64,000 nucleotides of DNA from Medicago truncatula (lineage: Eukaryota; Streptophyta; Magnoliopsida; Fabales; Fabaceae), in assembly GCF_003473485.1 (NCBI RefSeq), contig NC_053045.1:7776501-7840500 (forward strand), in the 5' to 3' direction. This document shows positions 58,982 to 64,000 of the stretch, in pieces. A model generated the notes under the pieces. The model ran no database searches. It had not been told where the DNA came from and saw only the letters and a list, made by a program, of their open reading frames with translations. Both the position numbers and the translations under genes were made by a program. Numbering within the stretch: the first letter of the stretch is position 1; the number at the start of each line of letters is the position of its first letter.

Positions 58982-61900
58982 TCATTGCTTTTCGGCATCA
59001 ACCTTTCCTGAATTGCGACTAGCAATCCTTCCGAATGAGCCAATGGCTGACAAACTCTTGAAGCTGCTGCTCCCTTCACTGAAATTTGATTTTCTTGATC
59101 TTCTTGGTTTTGTTGGACTGGATTCTACTTCTGTATCGCTGTCAGTCTTGATCTTGGCAACATTTAACTGAAGAATGGCACCCCGACAAAATGGGCAAAC
59201 TGGTCCGGTCGTGCAACCGGTTGCAGGATCAGGCTTCTTGAGGCAGCATAATGCTAGGGTACAATGAGCACACATTTGATGATCACAAGGTTTGACCTCA
59301 ATTGTGCACACTTGGTCGAAGCATATACAACATAACTCCATATTGCTTTCCTATACAATGAGAAATAACCAGCAAATAAGTAACTTATAATTTTACTGAA
59401 AATCATTCTCGAGTGTTAACATTGCAATGAACCAATTATCCAAAAAATCAAGAAGGGAAGACGTTGTACCTCAGAATCTGAGACAATATCGTCATACTTG
59501 CAATCAGAACGTAGTGGAGATGAAGGTATGTCATTCTCCTTTAATAGGGCCTTTTCTCTCTCCCTGTTCGCTTCTAGTAAGGCGTTTTCCAGTAAGGCCT
59601 TGGCTTCTTGATTGAGCTCGCTGATGAACTTTAGTGGAGATGGCCAAACAAGAGGTGCGGCTGATGAGGGATCGAGCAGGGCAGCACATGCTCTATGCTT
59701 GTTCTTAAGAGCAACTGTGAACGGTATTCTCCTGCAAAAAATATTTACACTATGAGTTAAATTTTGCAAAGGCAAGAAAAGGGATGAAAAGGAAAAACAC
59801 ATTTTTTAAAGTTATTATTTGACGAACTTTGTATGCATGATTTGGATTTTAAGTAATACTAGTCAAACTATAATTTAAAAGGATACATATACTCATTTTT
59901 TGCATTTCTTTTCTCCTTTTTTCAGCTAATCAATTCAAAAGTTTAAATTTGATGTATAAAATACCAAATAGTGGTTCAAACAAGTACTTCTTAACCCACA
60001 AATAGCATGTAGTGTCAAACAATTAACAAATTTTAAGTCAAAAAATAGAGCTTTTTAGTTAATTGCTTCATCTTGTTCTTGATGAAATGAAATCAATAAA
60101 CCATTTAAAAGTAAATAAAATACCAATAATTTGCTTTCAATATGCCGACAATTAATCATGAAACCTTCCTAGTTTATTATGATATAATTTACACATGTGG
60201 CCATTGATCTGGAATCTATGATTACATCATCAAGTTGGTTTCTTAAAGTGATAAACATATATTTACTTACCCGGAGGAATCTAATTGAAGCCTATCTGCT
60301 CCCCAAGCAAGCAGCATCCGGACACAGTCCACAGAACCACCACGGGCCGCCATATGTAGCGGTGTTCTTCCAGGAAATCTGCATAATGTGCTTTGATCAG
60401 TCTTAATGAGAAAAAAACACCAATTTTCATCTAATAAGATTGACATAACTTATAAGATGATTATTACCCGTATCCACCGGTTGAAGCACAAACAAGAGCC
60501 CCGTTGTCTAACAGGGAATGAAGGCATTCAAGCCGTCTATGACGAGCAGCAAGGTGCAGCGGCGTAGCACCATTTCCGTCTCTTATGTTCACAAATCTAG
60601 CAAATCCCCTGTCAAAATCATTGAACAATTTGGAATTAGTATTGTTCGTATTTGTATGTTCTCACATCCATAGATGGGGTCCATGAAAGAGTGACTAACC
60701 AAGATTCTGCAACAGGTGAAGAATGAGCAGCTGAAAGAATAGCCTTTAACGAATCTACATGGCCATAATAAGCAGCATAGTGCAAGCAGGTTCTTCGTCG
60801 AATAGAATCAAACATCAATATCTGAAACATTACAAGAACATGTCGTATCAATCCCCTGATTGAGTAACCAACTATCAACACAATTGCAACCAATACAACA
60901 TTTTCTCCAACAAAATCTTCCCCTTAAAATGCGTTTAATATTAGCATAAAAAAAGTAAAATGAAGCATAACATACATTAGCTCCAGCTTGAATAAGCTTT
61001 TCCATGCAACCAGTCTTTCCATGCATCACAGCCAACATTAACGGTGTCTAGAGACTCAAAAAGAAAAAGGGCACAACAAGAATCAGAATAGGACAGCCAA
61101 GTTTGTTAAATACAAGTAAATAAATTACAAAGGTGTTTTTAACTAGAAAAGCATATGTAAAATTGGAAAATATGACACAAACACACACCTGTTTATGACG
61201 ATTCAAGACATCGACTTTGACATTCCGGTTCAACAACATTGAAAGCACCTAACCAAGAGTCAATGACAAAGATAAACAACATGAGAGATGCACAAAGGGA
61301 CAAATGATGTTGCATGAAACATTTATAACCAAAAGCTTAACTCCAAACCGCTTAGAGCCACTTACAGTAAACTTCTCAATAAATAAAAGAGAAGTTGAAA
61401 TATCAAACGATAATTAAGTCAGGACACTTCTAAAGCATAGTTTTATGATTAAGTCAAGAATCTTGCATTAATAACAAGTGTGTCTGGGTCAACGTATCAG
61501 GCGTAACTTTGAATAGAATTGATTTTATAAAGTTGATTTGATTAAAATTGAGTTTGAAAGGAAATGACTTACGTTTGGCTTGTTTTTACTCAGAAAACAA
61601 ATTTGATCTAAAATTTAGTGCAAGTTTTTCAATACAATACAAAAGTTACTTTTTATCACTTCTAGTTCAGATATAGAAACAATAAATTTACAATCAAAGC
61701 AAAAAAAACATCTGAATTTTTTCTAAAATCTATTTTGGAAGATACAAAACAATTCTACTAGTATCTACCATGAAACCAAACAAACACACACTTGGACTGG
61801 TGGTGAATTTGGAGAAATCACGGTGACACGATAACTTCATTGAATCTCCAAAGTGTAATTTTTTCGAAAATCACAGTGGTACACCGTAATTCTTTTAAAC

Positions 61901-62679
61901 TCACCACCTTCAATCCAAAGGTGCATTTAGAGCCACTTCTAATAAACTCATCAATCAATTTTCATAAAAAGATCCAAAGCTATACAGCCACTTAAAAATA
62001 TACGTTTAAACCAAAACTTGAAAACAAAAGCTAAAATCATCCAAAATTAGCTTTAGTCAACCCAATTTCTTCACAAGTTATTTAACTTCTTAAATTCAAT
62101 ACATGCATTTTTACTTTTTTTGTAAGTTAAAAAACAAATATTTATATCAACTAAAAAAAACTCACCTGAGCTAAAAACTAATCCAAATTTAGACATAAAA
62201 AGTTTCAATATCAAACCAATCACAAAAAACTTCTACTTAATCAAACCAAACAAAACACTTCTTTACAAATCACGGACACAAGACACTAAAACATATATAC
62301 TAATAATAATTTATATCAATGAATGAACATAACCAACCATATGTATAAGTGTCGCGACCCTGATACATATAATACTGATATGTATCAGGACTGCAGCACT
62401 GATACATATATCGTGGTACGGATATATATAAAACACCAGACACGTCTTTGATCAGAAGTGTCGAGGAAGAATAACTACCTCGATCCGACCATTGGCAGCT
62501 GCTAAATGAAGAGGAGACAACTTAGCACGACCAACAGTACTATCCAAAACACCAACATCATCCTCAACCATACTTTCAACAATTTCCATCTCACCATTCA
62601 CAACAGCAGAAGCAAACACACTATTCTCTTTCTTCTTCTTCTGCACCCCCACCACACAACTCGATTGATTCTGACCCAT
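58982..62679 (-). CDS. XBAT31: RING E3 ubiquitin ligase with ankyrin repeats, XBAT31-like
   Basis: Eight exons in transcript order: 62479-62679, 61189-61248, 60976-61047, 60700-60821, 60468-60608, 60271-60378, 59470-59731 and 58982-59350, coding 444 residues. The start MGQNQSS fits an N-myristoylation signal (Gly2, Ser6), suggesting membrane attachment. Ankyrin repeats occupy about residues 50-260 (LSPLHLAAANGRIEV, TPLMLAVMHGKTGC, TCLHYAAYYGHVDS, TPLHLAARHRRLECLHSLL, TPLHMAARGGSVDCVRMLL). A helix rich in Glu/Ala follows (NQEAKALLENALLEANRERE). The C3HC4 RING is about 329-378 (LCCICFDQVCTIEVKPCDHQ, CAHCTLALCC, PVCPFC), with all ligands present. Relatives ubiquitinate targets in flowering and thermomorphogenesis (XBAT31 with ELF3), ethylene and root signalling. 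The Ser-rich tail SFKSLSAIGSFGRI is also family-typical. Paralogue versus orthologue is not resolved. Confidence 0.93.
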
Positions 62680-63809
62680 TTCCTCTCTTAAATATATCAA
62701 CAAGCAGCACGTGAAGAAGTGGTTGCCGGAAACTTCCTCACGCGCCGCCTTATACGGCGGTGGACACGGTGGTGTTTTTGGTAAGTTGGTTGGTTGGACT
62801 GAAGAAGTCAGGAAATAAGCAGTTAAGTATTGGATGGATTTGGTGATGGGAATATGTTGTCTTGGAGTTTGAACCTGCCCACCGCGATTTCGGGCAGCTG
62901 ACCGAAGTTGTTTTTGCTTAGAATCAAAGATGAATGAAAAAAAAAAAAAAAAAACGCTTAAACGTCAATTTGTTCACACTTATTTATGTCTTAACTTTTG
63001 AAAATATCTTGGTTTTGTAAAATTAATTATTTGATTAATCTTAGAAAAAAGTGAGATTAAAACATGGTGACCAAGAATGTCTCCTATTGTCTGCTATCAA
63101 TTGATGATTGAAAAGTGTTTTTTTTCTTAGATAATTCAAAGGCGAAACTCACACGCAATAAGTGTAAATAAATTGAGTATTATAAGTATGATGAATTAAC
63201 ACTTAAACACAATAAAGTGTTAAATCTCTATTAGAGTTTTTATCTTGTGAATCTTACTTATTGAAAATTGTTTAAATCACTAATTACCATCATGGATGTA
63301 TTTCTCTTAAGGGTTTGTCTAACACGTGCAATATTGCACATGTTAAGGCAACTAAAAGTAATAACTTTTCATTGAAAACCAACAATTATTTGTTAAAAGT
63401 TACATATTTAATATAAAAAACACAAGTTTTAAGTCAAAGTTACTACTTTAAACTTCTTATCATGTACAAATTTACACATGATAGAAAAACCCTTCTCTTA
63501 AATAGAATGTGAGAGTTTGCGGTAAAAAAATCTAAATTGATAGTTATAATGACATTAATATGCAAGGTCTATGTTCAAATTTAAAGTCACTATTTCCCCA
63601 TATTTAAGATGCATTAGTCTAGTCATTAGACTAGCTAACAAAAAAGTGAGGGTGTTACGTGTTTTATTGCTGAAACACGGTCACTCAATTAATATAACAA
63701 TAATTAAAACAAAAGTGAATACACATTTTAATCAGTCCCAAATAAAAAGAAAACTCAGATTAGTTTCTTGACATTTCATTGGGAGGACAAATTAATCTTT
63801 ATATTATAA
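62680..63809. other. Promoter region of the XBAT31-like gene and intergenic DNA
   Basis: Includes a 5' leader just upstream of 62679 and an A16 run near 62939. AT-rich beyond. No gene recognised. Confidence 0.45.
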
Positions 63810-63979
63810 TACTTCCTCTGGTCCTATTTATAAGAGAAAGTTGACATTTTAGATACATTGAATAATTTTAAATATATTGAATAATATATGTATCTAGTCA
63901 AGAACCTAAACCAAATACATAAATTATTTAATGTATCTAAAAAGTAAATTGTCTCTTGTAAATATGACCAGAAAGAGTA
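63810..63979. mobile_element. Stowaway-type MITE
   Basis: The element is 63812-63977 (166 bp). Left end CTTCCTCTGGTCCTATTTAT, right end read inward CTCTTTCTGGTCATATTTAC. TA dinucleotides flank both sides (63810-63811, 63978-63979). Length, CTnCCTCnG-like end and TA duplication are those of Stowaway (Tc1/mariner) MITEs. Interior blocks also pair (TTAGATACATTGAATAAT with the inverted counterpart), so it can fold into one long hairpin. Confidence 0.8.
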
Positions 63980-64000
63980 TATCAGAGACTAACTTATCTA

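Overview
The window looks like nuclear DNA of a flowering plant. It is AT-rich, its genes are split by GT-AG introns, and it carries a nuclear tRNA-Lys gene, a two-component response regulator pair with GARP DNA-binding domains, a SAUR, a SIAMESE-related CDK inhibitor, an XBAT31-type ubiquitin ligase and a TRM/DUF4378 protein. The repeat types (L1-like LINEs with an RNase H tail, tRNA-derived SINEs, MULE, hAT, Harbinger and Stowaway MITEs, an OTU-containing MULE) and the protein sequences fit a legume best, probably the Medicago/Trifolium/pea group. That placement is inference from recall.

Layout. 1-5 kb: mostly gene-poor, with a broken SAUR gene at 2.85-3.3 kb. 5.6-9.7 kb (+): seven-exon NAD(P)-binding Rossmann protein. 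10.9-12.4 kb (+): three-exon chloroplast YidD-like protein. 13.2-13.6 kb: a TRIM-like fossil. 14.5-16.8 kb (-): nine-exon HAD pyrimidine 5'-nucleotidase-like protein. 17.4-20.7 kb: two LINE remnants. 21.2-22.6 kb (-): intronless F-box/LRR gene. 22.9-25.6 kb: a MITE, then a LINE split by a solo LTR. 26.0-29.1 kb: a 3.1 kb Harbinger-like element whose interior is a huge palindrome of 60-bp tandem repeats. 29.8-31.4 and 36.8-38.2 kb (-): duplicated five-exon type-B-like response regulators, separated by a MULE MITE, a LINE and a SINE. 40.5-41.4 kb: a second MULE MITE carrying a minisatellite. 41.7 kb (-): tRNA-Lys(CUU). 42.5-45.9 kb (-): TRM-like gene. 50.0-50.4 kb (+): SMR CDK inhibitor. 52.6-54.7 kb (-): decayed MULE transposase with an OTU-like tail. 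55.5-57.9 kb (+): conserved plant gene of unknown function. 59.0-62.7 kb (-): XBAT31-like E3 ligase. 63.8 kb: Stowaway MITE.

The host genes do not form an operon or an obvious pathway; each is an independent transcription unit. The most unusual structures are the palindromic 60-bp array in the Harbinger-like element, the response regulator pair with altered receiver residues, a set of TIR elements with exact target-site duplications, and two tiny A-tail-only insertions flanked by 18-bp duplications. Exon limits were derived by hand from splice signals and reading frame. They are internally consistent but not checked against transcripts.
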